Assembly (NCBI RefSeq): GCF_958979055.1
Contig: NC_084888.1
Location: 4,110,001 to 4,174,000, forward strand
Direction: 5' to 3'
Source: Alnus glutinosa
Lineage: Eukaryota > Streptophyta > Magnoliopsida > Fagales > Betulaceae
Length of the DNA stretch: 64,000 bases
In this document: piece by piece, positions 41,212-53,698 of the stretch
Layout of the letters: each line of letters begins with the position of its first letter
How positions within the stretch are numbered: position 1 is the stretch's first letter
The notes under the pieces: model-generated
Seen by the model: only the letters and a program-made list of their open reading frames with translations
The model's database searches: none
What the model was told of the DNA's origin: nothing
Translations under genes and position numbers: made by a program

Positions 41212-41380
41212 GAGAAATGATAGACTACCGTTCCCCTGTCCGGCATTTTATAATAAAATGTATCCTTTATGCATAAAATCTTGTTCTTTATGCATTTTTT
41301 TTTTTTCATTTTTTTTAACAAAATGAATTTTGTTATTATAAAATGACGGATAGTCAACCGTCCCATGTCTATCATTTCTC
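41212..41380. mobile_element. Mutator-like MITE (169 bp) with exact 9-bp target duplication
   Basis: Ends GAGAAATGATAGAC and GTCTATCATTTCTC are perfect 14-bp inverted repeats and pair further with mismatches. TTGAGTTTG flanks it at 41203-41211 and 41381-41389. The 9-bp duplication points to the Mutator superfamily. Confidence 0.85.
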
Positions 41381-42859
41381 TTGAGTTTGATGATATGGGA
41401 TTGGGCACCCACAACTACGGATTTGGGAACATCCAACTATTGGTCTAGTAGTGACTCATTGCGTCAGGAATTTGATACTCCAAGGCGTCAATGCTGGCTT
41501 GCAAATGATTACATCATTGCAAGGCTACTTTACAAGGAAAAATGGAGATAAGAATTGGAGTGGCCTGTGGTCAAAAGAATGGAGAAAATGAGGGTAGAGA
41601 GGGCAAGGAGATGATTGACAAGGCAATAGCCTTTTTTTTTTTTTTTATGAAAAGTGGAGCAGAAGCTGAAGAGATGAACGACCCAGCAAGGGAGCTTGGT
41701 TTGGTGAGCAAAGGGATGGGTAATCTCAGTACAACTTGGGCATGATCGAGATAATACATGCAGCTTATTCTGTGGTGCAATGATATATTCTCGGCTTTCA
41801 GAAGAGTTTGAGCTTAGCGTACACTAGCTTTATCTGCAATGTGTTCTATTCTAGTATCATAACATAATACAAAACACAGTGCCACTATTAAGGAAAATCT
41901 AACCAGTGGGAAACACTGCCATGAATGTTTAGATAGCTTCTTTCTTAGTGCCATAAAACAGTTCTATGAATCAATTATCAATAAGATAGCTTCTTTCTCA
42001 CTTTTAGATTTATCTGTAATTTGCACTTCTTCTATGTTACATGAATGGTCTTCGCTTTTGCTACTGTTGATGAAACGGTGCGTCAGCGTGCCAATGCTAC
42101 AATAGCATTGCGGTGAATAGCGTCAATGGGGCGAGAACAGAGTGTTCAACTCTACAATGGTGCAACTTTTTCTTAATATAACACCACTAAAATTTTAAAC
42201 AAATTAGTATTTTGACACTTCCATCATCAGATTACACATTCTGTAATTTCAAATTCATATCAACTAGATGCCATTAATTATTAAATCCATAATCTCATAT
42301 TCTTGTATATTTTTAAAATGTCAAAGATAAATGCTGCATGTACTTCTAAAGTAATTAATCTCAAATGCTTATTCCTTGATGTAGTAGTGAAAATGTAATT
42401 AAATTTCAAGATTTTCACTGCCACATCAGAAAGTAAATATAACATTTCTCTAAACCTAAACCCTCTAGCGGTGTCTTTAAATAAAAAAAAAAAAAGAAAA
42501 AAAAAAAAGTAAAACAGAGCCGAGTCAAAGAGACAAAGAAGGCAAGCCCATTGATGTCACACTGCAATGTCTAAAAAAGCAACAAGATTCCCAAAACATT
42601 AGAAATGGGGAAGTTCTTACAAATATGAAGACCAATGAGTTCATTGGTCGACAGGTACAGTGTTATATATTAACAGAAGTTAATCCAAATCTAGAGAGAA
42701 GAAACGTCTCAACATGTAGTCTCAACATGTAGTCTCAACATAATGGCAACTTACATTTACCAAATCCCGACGATCTCTTAAAAGAGCATTTTAATTATCA
42801 AACAAGTGGTCGCCACTGACAATGTCCATAGCACGGTCTCTGAAAACATGGATCTAATC

Positions 42860-45800
42860 TTACACAAGAGCTGGGTATTGCCTGGCCTGCTGCCGGACCC
42901 TTTTCTTATACTCCACAGCGTCCTGTTGAGAGTTACATAAGCAAATTTACTTTCTTTTTTTAACAAGTCAAGAATATAGACCCAAGGAAAAAAAAATAAA
43001 ATGAAAAGTTAACCCATGTACAGTGTTACTTCTATAAACGGATTCAATATTCTGTAGTTAAAACTCTACTGTCCTACATTCAGTCACCAATGACATAATG
43101 AGAATGTGTATGATCTGCAGAAAGAACTGTTCCCTTGTTTACCATATCACCCAGTCATATTGTATCTCATCAGGCAAGGAGGGCTTTGCATCTAGACAAC
43201 ACAGATGTACGTCACTACTACACCTGCTTTACCTCATTGAAAGAAATGAATGAGCCCTTTTCTACCCTGTTGAGATAGTATGTGACTGGACCTGATGAAG
43301 CACACAGGCTCATTGAAAACATAATGGGATTCTCGAAGAAGAAATTCAGAAAGTCGTGGCAATATATACCTGGATGAAGAGGTGATACCCTTCTGTCTGT
43401 GCAGGATCAGCAGGATTTGGCTGGTCAAGCAAGTCCTGAATGCCCACAAGAATTTGCTTCACTGTTATGGCTGGTCTCCACCCCTACATATACCACAAGG
43501 TTTTCCATGTTATCCCAGGGCTTCACCGTTATGGCTGGGCTTCAACCCAATGTATAACACTATTTTCAAATTGCTAAGAAAAGCAGACGGTACTTACACT
43601 ATCCTCATTAAGAATAGAAAGACAGACAGTTCCGGACGGGTAGACATTAGGGTGGAAGAAACCTTGCGGGAATTTACATTTAGGGGGCTTGCTAGGGTAG
43701 TCTTCACTGAAGTGGAGCGTTAGTGGGAAGTAACCACCCTCCCAATCAGTCTGCAGCATTACATGTGCGGAAAAAAAGGTCATGCCATTCAAAATAGAAA
43801 AGAAATGTTGTTATAACTGAAAGTCTGAAAAGAAGTTGCATTTTCATTGTCATTTCCATTACAAGAATTTTACTAGTCGTTTAGGCTTACTTTTAAAATT
43901 CAAATACATCCAAACACAAGAAAATGTAGCAAGAATTCAACAACAAGCCCATGTTACAATATTGATTTAGACATCCCTTTTAACCAGACACACTATACAT
44001 TAGCTGATGCAGCCACTGGAAAGGGATTCAGCTGTTTTTCATGTGTGATTTTTTCAAATTTGGCAATTTTTTAGTTTATTGTGTCTGACCTGCATGGCAT
44101 CTTCTATTAAGGAATCTCACCAAACTATGAAGATCAAGTTACAAGTAGTAAGTTTATTGGTGTAGGAGTCATTACTATACTATTCACCCACAGGATTGTA
44201 AGATATCTGAATCCTGCACAAAATAATTAAGCAATTTTAGTGATATTTTTGCAAAAAAGATGGATCTAGAGTTTTCTCGTAATATTTAAAAGCCATTGGA
44301 GTGTTTTCTTCAATTCCAGGTTACTCGTTTCTCTGTTTATTTCACGGTGAAAAAATTAGGATTCCAGAAGTCTACTTGTATGCTTGGTTGTACTCAAAGG
44401 AAACCAGATTTTAACAAAAGGAATTATAAGTTTTTTGAATGTAAAGGTGTTGTAGCCTAGGGTATATTTCGTCTTCATCATCATCTTCTTCCTATTTTCT
44501 CTAGAGCACCATATTCTTCTCTCAACTATACTACTAGCCCCAGACTTCTCTACCTTTCCATTAGAAACCCTAGTATTACAACCTTAACTCTGCTCTATAC
44601 TAATCCATCACTCAAACAGCCCAAAGTCCCTACAGTATCAGCAGTCCAGAATTTGGACAAGTGAAAAATCATCATACAGCTGGAAAGCAACATGCTTTAT
44701 GGTAGACAATATGGGGGCTTACAGAATCTAATATATTGGTGACAAAGCTATAAATTCATTCTGTCATGCTGGAATCCAATGCTCCAATAAAAAACCTCCA
44801 ACCTTATATTTCAAAAATAAACATTTGATTCCAGATGTCTATCAGTTCTCAGATAATATAGCACCAATAATTATTATGCAGAGAAAAGCAGGCATATTTA
44901 CCAAAAAATTTATCCAAGAGAAAATCTTAACACAAAAGTTGCCCCTGCTTCATAGGGATTTACCTATCACAGAGATGTACATAAGTATTCTGCAGAAAAA
45001 GGCTGACATATTTATCAAAGAATGAAATCCCATCTCTATGGAATACACTACAAGATGTGAATGACCTTAAATTAAAACAGGATAAGACACACTAACACTG
45101 CAATAGAAGTACAAAAAGAAGACCTACTACTTTATTTAAGTTTCTAAATCACTCTCCATGCAGATCAAAAGATAAGAAAGAAAGAAAGTAGTCACATCCT
45201 TTAGCATGTGAGAAGTACATAAGACAGAAATTTCCTCCGCAACAGTATACAAATTTGTCACATCCTTTAGTATGTGAGAAGCACATAAGACTCATTTGTT
45301 AATGCTTTTTAGAATGTGCTTTTTGCTTTTTTGTTGTGAAGTGATATAAAGATGAAACTACTGTTGAGAATTTTGTGAGTGTTTTATGTGTTAAGTTGTT
45401 TGTTAATGCTTTTAATTTTTTGCTAAAAAGCAAAAATCAGTCCAAAAAAGAATCAGCAAACGAGCCCATAGTTTTTTAAAGCATGTGCTTCTCACATGCT
45501 CAAGGTCCACATGACAAATTTATAGACCGGGTTGAAGCCAGTTTGAAGGAAATTTATGTCCTTACCAAAATGCCTAAAGATAAAAGGAACGTTACCAATG
45601 TATTGAATTTTCAGTAATTATAGGAAGATGAATAAATGTTTTCACTTTTTGAAAATGGACACTCAAATTAGAGCACTGAATTCGACACACTCATTGCATC
45701 CTACAGTACAAGAAGCACATGCACCCTACTAGCAGACAAAATGTTCCTGAAAGAATATAAGAACTACAATACTACATTACATAAAATTCAACAGTGAACC

Positions 45801-46418
45801 TGAATTATCTTGAAGTCCAAATTTCAACCTGAAGGGGTAATTATAGGATGATGAACAAATTTTTTCAGTTTTTGAAAATGGAAACTCGATTTGAGACATT
45901 GAATTTGAAATACTTATTGCTTTGCACCCTACTAGCGGACGGCATATTCCCAGAAACATAGGCACTAGCATACCACGTTATATCGAGTTACATAATCCAA
46001 AAACGAAAGAAACATAGTAATTTCACAAAATGTAATCAGTACACGCTAAGAACACCAAAGATTAATAGTAGATTAAAAAAGAAAAGAAAGAAAATTAGGG
46101 TTCTGAAACAGAAGCTGAAGAAGAAGAAGACGAGAGCTTACACCAGGCTTGCCAGGGATAGTGCAATGCCACACCATCAAATTGACCGTACCATCGGGCA
46201 GAGTCTCTGGCTTCGCGACAAAACCCTAGATTGCAAAACAAAAACAAAAACAAAGAAATTAAAAAAAAAAAAATTAGAAACGCAAAATTACAAAAATGAA
46301 ACGATCGGGATTGAGAGAGAGAGAGAGAGAGAAAGAGAGTTGTACGGACATGTGGATGGTTTTTACGCCAAGCCTTTCGCTCCTCAGCAAGGCGACCACG
46401 AGCAATACCTCCAGACAT
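42860..46418 (-). CDS. SCE1: SUMO-conjugating enzyme E2 (UBC9), 5 exons
   Basis: Nuclear/cytosolic E2 that accepts SUMO from SAE1/SAE2 and transfers it to lysines of targets, usually in a psi-K-x-E context. Exons (minus): 46350-46418, 46142-46225, 43598-43750, 43370-43483, 42860-42922, all GT-AG and phase 0; exactly 160 residues, the family length. It starts [20 protein letters not shown]. The UBC fold includes [36 protein letters not shown] and the active-site segment [15 protein letters not shown] with catalytic C94. [20 protein letters not shown] and the end [11 protein letters not shown] follow. Intron 2 is 2,391 bp and holds an internal duplication; intron 3 holds a decayed copy of the start of exon 4. 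A (GA)n tract abuts the start codon. Confidence 0.97.
43520..43554 (-). pseudogene. Decayed duplicate of the exon 4 acceptor region of SCE1
   Basis: About 80% identical (28 of 35 by eye) to 43456-43490, which spans the intron 3 acceptor and the first codons of exon 4. It lies 64 bp away inside intron 3. The acceptor AG of the copy reads TG, so it should not be spliced. Confidence 0.6.
45610..45945. repeat. Diverged direct repeat in SCE1 intron 2
   Basis: Segments near 45615-45740 and 45838-45942 share GTAATTATAGGA, GATGAA, TTTTTGAAAATGG and CACCCTACTAGC in the same order. Nearby, the pair 45192-45226/45257-45291 shares CACATCCTTTAG and ATGTGAGAAG. Confidence 0.55.
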
Positions 46419-46420
46419 GG

Positions 46421-46448
46421 CTCTCTCTCTCTCTCTCTCTCTCTCTCT
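46421..46448. repeat. (GA)14 tract in the SCE1 5' leader
   Basis: On the minus strand the GA run is separated from the ATG only by two further bases, so it forms the immediate translation-initiation context. A second GA/CT tract (46313-46332) lies in intron 1. Confidence 0.85.
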
Positions 46449-46900
46449 TGCTCGCTGTGTGGAATTTCTCTTAGGCTCTCTCTGACTCTCGCTCGCGTTT
46501 GGAGCATTTAAAGGGGCGGAAAGACAGAGGTGGAGAGCAAAGTCGCTTCGCTTCTACGGTTCCGATTCTACCCCGAATGGTGAGGACCTTTTTTGCAAAG
46601 CTTCTTGCAATGTACGGCCCAGATTTCATCGAGGCTAGTGCAGAGCAGCAAATATGCTGGCTTCTTTGTCCTTTTATGTTCCGGGATTAGTAAAATATTT
46701 CTTCAGAAAAGTCAATCAATTTGGATTTTTTTTTTTGGCTATTCTCGCGTGAGAATCACGCCACTCTGTGCCTTCACGTGACGCACGCTTTAAACGTAGA
46801 AATTGACTGATGCGCACGCGTGACCTCATAACCACGGCCTTGGTTGGTTTTAACTCGATCTTCTTTATTGTGATTAATGGGCATGGGATAATGGGATTAG

Positions 46901-47202
46901 GGGCTTGTTTAGCAAAGAACAGAACAGATCATAGTAGTGGATTATTAGTTTTGAAATTAGTAAAAAGTGATGATGTGATATAAAATAAAAAAAATTTATA
47001 TAAAAAAGTGAAAAAATTTAGTATTGTAGTTAATTTTTTTATTTGAATAGTAATAAAAAATTATTGATGTGATATAAAAAGTGAAAAAAATAAGAATATT
47101 TTGATGTGAATTGTTGTTGGAAAAAATAAAAAAGTAAAAAAAAGTACAGTAAATAGTGCCAAGCACTATCCTGTTCTGTAACCATGCTTATCAAACAAGG
47201 CC
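46901..47202. repeat. AT-rich MITE-like element
   Basis: The left end GGGCTTGTTTAGCAAAG and the right end (reverse complement GGCCTTGTTTGATAAGC) are inverted repeats. The internal AT-rich blocks also occur inverted at 25743-25980. No clear target duplication. Confidence 0.5.
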
Positions 47203-47646
47203 AGGATTTCTATGTAGTTTTTTTTTTTTTTAAACAAGAAAAGAAAATTACATCAAACTAAGGTTGGCAACTCAAAATAAACAAAGAATGTAAATATGTA
47301 GAGGCAATATTTCAAAGATGTGGACCTAATGATTCTTAGAACGGATGCAAAGAAATTGGACCATCAATAAGTGTGGTTTATGGTGTATGAAGAGTCCATA
47401 AGACTCAAACACCGATACAAAAATAAAAAATAGAAAAGATACAGAAAACAAAAAGCTCAAAAATATAAAGGAGATAAAAATAAACATAACACAACATTGA
47501 TGAGTTGGAAGTCGCCGGAGCTAGCACGTGAAGACAACTCGCCAGCATTCGGCGACCTCTCTCTGGTCGAGGACGTCACGGACTACCACAATTCGCCAAA
47601 CAACAAAGAAGAGGGACGGCTTAGGGGAGGAACATAGCCTTCACGC

Positions 47647-47649
<3 letters not shown>

Positions 47650-47685
<36 letters not shown>
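47650..47685. repeat. (GA)n microsatellite
   Basis: About 17-18 GA units in the intergenic region. Confidence 0.85.
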
Positions 47686-47686
<1 letters not shown>

Positions 47687-47689
47687 CAT

Positions 47690-50600
47690 ATTACAAAGTT
47701 TCTTTGGAGTTAATTCTATATTCTTATGGCATATTACAAAGTTTTTTACTTTGAATGAAATAATTTAGATTTTATCATCTTAATATTTATTCATATAAAA
47801 TATTCTTAATTTTTTAATTTATATTATCTCGTAAATAAAATATTAAAATTTAAATATTTAATTAAACACACTTAAGATTTTTATTATGAAATTATCTTGG
47901 AAAGTAGAAAGGATTTCAAAGCCGAATAAATATATTTCTCCTATGAGGCCCACTAGCGACTTTGTTGTGGGTTTATCTTTACCCAAAGAAATTTAACCAT
48001 GCCCATCCACTGAGCACAATTTAATTGGCCCATTGAATGAACCATGTTTTAGCCCATTCGTTTCGCAGCCTATTAACTGGCCGAAGTGAATAGCAATTCC
48101 TGGGCAGCTGTGTTTAGCTTTTTTCTTTTTTTCTTTTTCTTTTTTCAATTCAGCATGGGCAAAGGGGAAATTCCAGTGCTTAGCTTGACTATGTTGCTTG
48201 CGGATCAGGAGATTGTCTATTTTACAATTTAGATTTCATTTTAATTTTATAAATCTAATAGTGTATATATTGCTTACAATATTAATAGCCGATTAAACCA
48301 TTAATCAGAACGAATTAATCGATTATTATTATTTTTTGTTATTATGTTATTTCGTCGTAACCTTACCCCATTCATTGAAAATTTTGGCTCAAACTCTTTG
48401 GTGCCGGGTGAAAGATGCTCCTCTTTGTATTTTATAGCTGTTCTTTTTTCGTGAGTATTCTAATTGTCAGATATTATCTTAACCTCTTTGTCTATAAATG
48501 AGCTCATACTCCATGTATAAATTGAGACCGATTATTTTCTTATATAAGTTAATTTGGGCATCAGAGCGGAATCTCGAAAGGATCTCAAGTCTTGAAAAGC
48601 GTAAAGAACAAAGAAAATAACGTGCAACTCATCACTATATTGAAAACTATACCAACACTATATAATTTTTGTACATATGTATATGAATATGTTTTCGTTT
48701 TTCTCTCTAACCATCTTCCTACTCATGATTAACATCTTCAGAATATATTGTCACTATATATACCGTTTCTTATAACAAAACAAAAATATTGGTCTTAAAA
48801 TAAATTCTTTGCATTTTACTTGGAATGAAGAGGATTCTGTTAACAAATTCAATATAGGTTACGAGTAAAATCATTGTTGCTACCGGACCAAGAGGCCGAA
48901 AAATTAGGTTGTGAAAGGAGCTCCTATGTTTTCAAATCATTTCCATTAATGGATTCTAGACTATTAATATCGCAATCAATATGCAAAATAATTATGCTTT
49001 GAAGATTAAACACTGCAATTATGTCTTAAGCGTGGCCAAGTACAATTAACATGGTTAGGCCCTTGCTTTTCTGACCAAGATCATTATGGTCAACTGTTGT
49101 TGCTCTCTTTCAAAGTAAAGCACCGGATTTTAAATTGCATTCTTTTTTATATTTTTATATCAATTATTAAGACAATATATAGTTAAGTTATTAAATTAAT
49201 TATCTCTTTTTTTTTTGTTATTATTATTTATTTAATTTTGTTGCATCCATCGCTACAAGAAATAAGCTTGTAAAATTGAGAGTGTATGATTAATAAATTA
49301 TCACTAACTAATTAAATTGACAAGCTAAATATTTTATTTAATCGTCTTATTAATTATATAGTAAAAATTGTAGTAACAAAACAGCACTGATCTTAATGTT
49401 GAGAAAAAAGAGCTTTTACACGTGATGAGACTTCGTTGTCTATATGGGGAATTAGCCATTAGGCAGTCATGGCCCACTGGTACGCACCCTAATCTGAATT
49501 CGCCAATCGTCATCTCTATGCATGAAAGAAAAAGCTTGTCTCACACATTGTGTGGCCAAAACTTAGCATTCCAAATGCTCTCAAAGGATCCTCATCTGGT
49601 TGTTGCCATGTGTTTTCCACGTACGTAGCGATGAGTATCTTCGGCCGAGAATGAACTGCTTCAAAGTCGAGAAAGCTGATCAGTGCATAGTGCAAAGGCA
49701 CTTTTTCATTGAAGTGCTGTCAAACACTGCCACTAAAGGAGGTGGATCATGTCAATTAAGTGTCCAAAACAGAGCATCATGGGAACTCGCAGCGGTGCAC
49801 ATGCAGTTGTTGACAACTGCGCGCTTTGAGCTCGACCTGGAAAGCTAGAACGAAAGAAAGAAAGAAAGAAAGATAAAGCTGATCTCACAGCTATAATTAT
49901 TGAAAAAATAAAACCCATCTTTTCTCTCATTCTCTGTATCTGATATGACCAAGCTAGTCTAGAACTATATATGCTATATATGCATATAACTTTAGCACTC
50001 ATATCATCATATGGTAATGGATTAGAAAGTCTGCGAACCGGAAATAGAATTGATTCCACTATCCGATAAAGAGTACTGTTTGTGGGCAACGGTCAAGTTG
50101 AAAAGGAAGCGAAAATCGGTGATCGAATCAAAAGGCGCGAGCACGTGATGAGAGGCCCACATAACCCAGAAAGCACAATGAAAAAAGAAAGGTGGATTAT
50201 CATTCACCACCACTCCTATACTGTGCATTGAAAGGAACCGAGAGAGAAAGAGAGAGAGTTTGCTGTGCATGAATGTAACTCTTTCAAAGAAATAGGCAAT
50301 TTAAGGAAAAAAGTTTGTCGAACAATTATAAAGTCTACAATTTTAGTATATATTGAAAATGTGAGACTCTTACACCCTCTTCACGTGTTATGTTATTGTC
50401 TAAACACATATACAAGGAAAGAAATGCCTAACATTGTCCAAAGTTCTAAAGTTATAATATTATAATAAAGTCTAATGAGCCTTACTCTTCTATAAAATGC
50501 ATTTTAAAAGAAAAAGTTTGCTAAAAAATTATAAAGTCTACTACCCATATATAATTCTTGAGTAAACCGCTTCATCTAAAATGCATTTTTGTAAAAGAAT

Positions 50601-50850
50601 AAGACAGTACAAACTTTATCAATGAATTGGGTAAACTTTGAGGGTTTAACGATGTCTGAGGATCTTACCACCGCTAAGAAAAGCAGAGCAGTACACGGAA
50701 TTTGGAGTCTGCCAAAAAGTCACTTTACCTGGGATCATGCTTTTTCTCATGAGGCCAGGCTTTGTCTTGACTTGATTAACTCTTATCCTTTGATTTTTAT
50801 TTTTATTTTTCTTCTTTCTAAACAAGTAGGGGAAAAGAGAAAGGGCCAGA
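47690..50850. other. Intergenic region, no gene seen
   Basis: Mostly AT-rich. The block 49420-49850 is less AT-rich but its frames show no domain I recognise. An (AAAG)n run lies at 49853-49871. Confidence 0.5.
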
Positions 50851-50874
50851 TCTTCTTCTTCTTCTTCTTCTTCT

Positions 50875-50916
<42 letters not shown>

Positions 50917-51260
50917 CCTTCTTTTTTTAACAAAATAGTATGTACTATCATTAATACTGCAAACAATCCATAAGCTCTCTAAGCCAGAAAGATCTGACTT
51001 AGTATAACAGCTGCCTAAATAGAAATACAAATTTTACAAGAAGGACATTTGAGCCTCTCTTACAATAACGCTCATTCTCTAAAGAAAAAGGGTTGATCTA
51101 GCAATTTGCCAACGAATATTCCCATAAAATTTGATCCAAACACAAGTAGGCTGAGACTGGACACAACAGGATAAAAAACACAAACACAAAAAGCAGAAAA
51201 ACCCAATAAGCCAAAAACAAAAAGACAAGAAAACAAGTTTTTTTTTTTTTTTTTTGGGTA
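50851..51260 (-). mobile_element. LINE 3' end with poly-A and (AAG)n tail
   Basis: The minus strand runs into CATACTATTTTGTTAAAAAA, a long poly-A (poly-T at 50877-50916) and then (AAG)n (50851-50877). This matches a retroposed 3' end whose tail grew into a microsatellite. No coding part remains. Confidence 0.45.
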
Positions 51261-51559
51261 TTAATTTGGTGGCGGAACCACCTTGAACGCTAGTTTAACC
51301 AACCCATTAAGCAGATTTTAGAGATGATCGAACCACTTTCAAGCACTTGAAGGTGATTCGGCCCCCCTCAAATCACTCTTCTAAGTGGCCGAACCACTAG
51401 TTTTGAGTTGTTCGGCAACCACACATTCATTTCAGAACACCACTCAAACATTTTTTTATTATTATTAATTTTTTGTTTTTTTAAAAAAAGGTATTGTGCC
51501 CAACGCAATATCCTAATTTTTGCATGAGATCTCAATATACACTCATGCTTTTATTTCAA

Positions 51560-51745
51560 TGAGTAATGTTTATTACATAATTCTTACACAATTTTTGCAT
51601 AATTTTAACTATTTTTTTTTTTTTATGAGCAATAATTTAATTTGTTTTCCTACATGGGGCCCTAAATATTCAATGGTTGATTTTAAAAAAAGTTATTAGA
51701 GTTATACAAAAGTTAAGTTATGTAAGAAGTGCAATAAATACACTA
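51560..51745. repeat. Foldback MITE related to 4892-5049
   Basis: The left arm (TACATAATTCTTACACAATT) is inverted in the right arm (reverse complement includes CACTTCTTACATAACTTAAC). TCAATGGTTGAT is shared with the core of the first copy (as ATCAACCATTGA). Confidence 0.45.
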
Positions 51746-51954
51746 TCTCAATTTGTGCATTCAGAGCAATGCCCTTAATGCGCGCGCATATTGCCATTCA
51801 CCACAGGTAACGAGAGCCCAGACATTGGAGTAGCTCTAGAGAGTGGAGTTTATGACCATTTCTTTGAGTCTGAACAACCTATAAATTAGGCCTCTATTTT
51901 ATTTATTTTTTTAAAGTAGTTGAGCAAACTTTATAAAAAAACAAATTAAGCATG

Positions 51955-52080
51955 TTACTCAACAGAGATGACATGAGCAATACAATGAGAGATTTCCTCA
52001 ATGAAAATCCGTTCCTCACTAAGGTTGAGGGCTTTCTTCACAAGACGGTAGGCAGTTTCATTGGCGATTTGCTTGGTATA
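51955..52080 (-). pseudogene. LINE remnant: C-terminal end of an RNase H-like domain
   Basis: Minus strand translates without interruption to the end of a plant LINE RNase H (RVT_3) domain. IANETAYRLVKKALNLSEER is followed by IFIEEISHCIAHVISVE and a TAA at 51955-51957. The A-N-x-x-A-x-x-L-(A/V)-K core is diagnostic of this domain in non-LTR elements. The expected catalytic upstream part is not recognisable, and an A-rich stretch follows the stop. Confidence 0.6.
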
Positions 52081-52527
52081 AGATATATTCTACTGTTGAA
52101 GACTGCTTAATAGTTAATACTAGATGCTCATATTTACTATATATTATTTCAACCTTTTTTCCGTAAGGCCTGTAAGAGCATCTCCTTCCAACCCCATTCG
52201 ACTACAGAATATATTTCAACAATAACATGGTCAGTGAATCAGTGATGATATATTCCTTCTAAGCAAATGAGGTCTCTATTGCTCAATAGGCACTGGCACT
52301 TTGAATATGTGTCTTACACTAGATTTTTGCTCGGCTGCTGTTGAAGCCACTCTTTGCTTAAATCTACATCATGCGACAAGAAGCAAGCCTTTCTTTCTAT
52401 CTACAAAAGTGAATGGATTTTTATGTCTCCGAGACACAAACAATGTGATGAAAAGTTTGTTGAAATTTTCAGTTGTTTTCACTCTTATTACCCAAAAACT
52501 TAAAGCTGATAGTGAGTAATAAATTAA

Positions 52528-52895
52528 GGGTTAAATACATTTTAGCCCCCCAAACAACCACAATTTTTTCGAATGGCCCCCCAAACTACCAATGCTTAGA
52601 TTCTGGCCTCCCAAACTACTACTTTCTGATTTTTTGGCCTCATCCGTCCATTTATGCCGTCAATTCTAAACAGAAATTTGAAAATACCCCTCCTACACTT
52701 TGAAATTACCACAGTTAAGGGAGGGGTATTTTCGGATTTTTGATCAATTTCTGTTAAAATTGACTGCATAAATAGACGGATGAGGCCAAAAAATCAGAAA
52801 ATGGTAATTTGGGGGGCCAGAATCTACGCATTGGTACTTTGGGAGGCCATCCGAAGAAAGACTGGTAGTTTGAGGGGCTAAAATGTATTTAACCC
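52528..52895. mobile_element. Mutator-like MITE (368 bp) with exact 9-bp target duplication
   Basis: Nearly full-length palindrome: GGGTTAAATACATTTTAGCC at the left is exactly inverted at the right, and pairing continues through AAACTACCA and GACGGATGAGGCC blocks. ATAAATTAA flanks it at 52519-52527 and 52896-52904. No coding capacity. Confidence 0.92.
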
Positions 52896-52904
52896 ATAAA
52901 TTAA

Positions 52905-53663
52905 TTATTTAATTTATACTTCAAGTAAAAGAGATGAGTCGTTTTACGATCAAGATTTTGTTTTGTTGTATTTAACGGTGCAGATTCCACATGCATGGTG
53001 CCATATCATTTCCATTAGATGTTCGAAATTTAATCTTGACCAATAAATAGTTCATCTCTATTTTATTTTTGGATATTCAATTAAATGAAGTAAACCGTGA
53101 AGTCGATGTTCAAATATGTTAAATCCCATTAATTAAAAAAAATTAGTTAATAAATTTAATCAATTAACATGTTGCCCCTCTCTCTCTCTCTCTCTTCTTT
53201 TATAACTCAACCCAATCCAATCACTCAAAAAAAAAAAAAAAAAAAAAAAAGAAGAAGAAGATTAAGCTAACGTCAAATTCTTAAAACTAACCCAATCCAA
53301 ATCAAATTCGGCTAGCTGAAATCATTCAAGTGGGGGTTGCCTAATGGTTGGAGTGGGGAGAATCCAATGAATTGAGAGTTAGGTACCGACAAGCTAGGAA
53401 ACTTGAGGTTTGATCTTTGTATTTTGTCTTTAATTTTCTTAATTTCTCCATTTTTTCTGGACAAGGTATATCGAAAGCTACATCTTACAGAGAACAGTTT
53501 GCTTGACTTGGGTTTTACCGTAAACAAATTCAAGCAATGTGTTAATATGAAGACACAAGTAGTTTTCTACCATTATTTTATGGGCACGCCAAATTGCCAA
53601 TACACAAAAAGAAAGGGGAAAATTAGTTGCTATTTTTATCAGCACACTATATATATAAACAAA

Positions 53664-53698
<35 letters not shown>

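Noticed and set aside
46499..46690. Frame upstream of SCE1 suggesting a divergent gene
   Set aside because: Short, no conserved motif, overlaps the probable SCE1 promoter.
49422..49848. Less AT-rich block with open frames, possible gene remnant
   Set aside because: No recognisable protein motif or splice pattern on either strand.
50622..51030. Phe-rich or Lys-rich open frames
   Set aside because: Produced by the poly-T/(CTT)n tail of a LINE, not coding.
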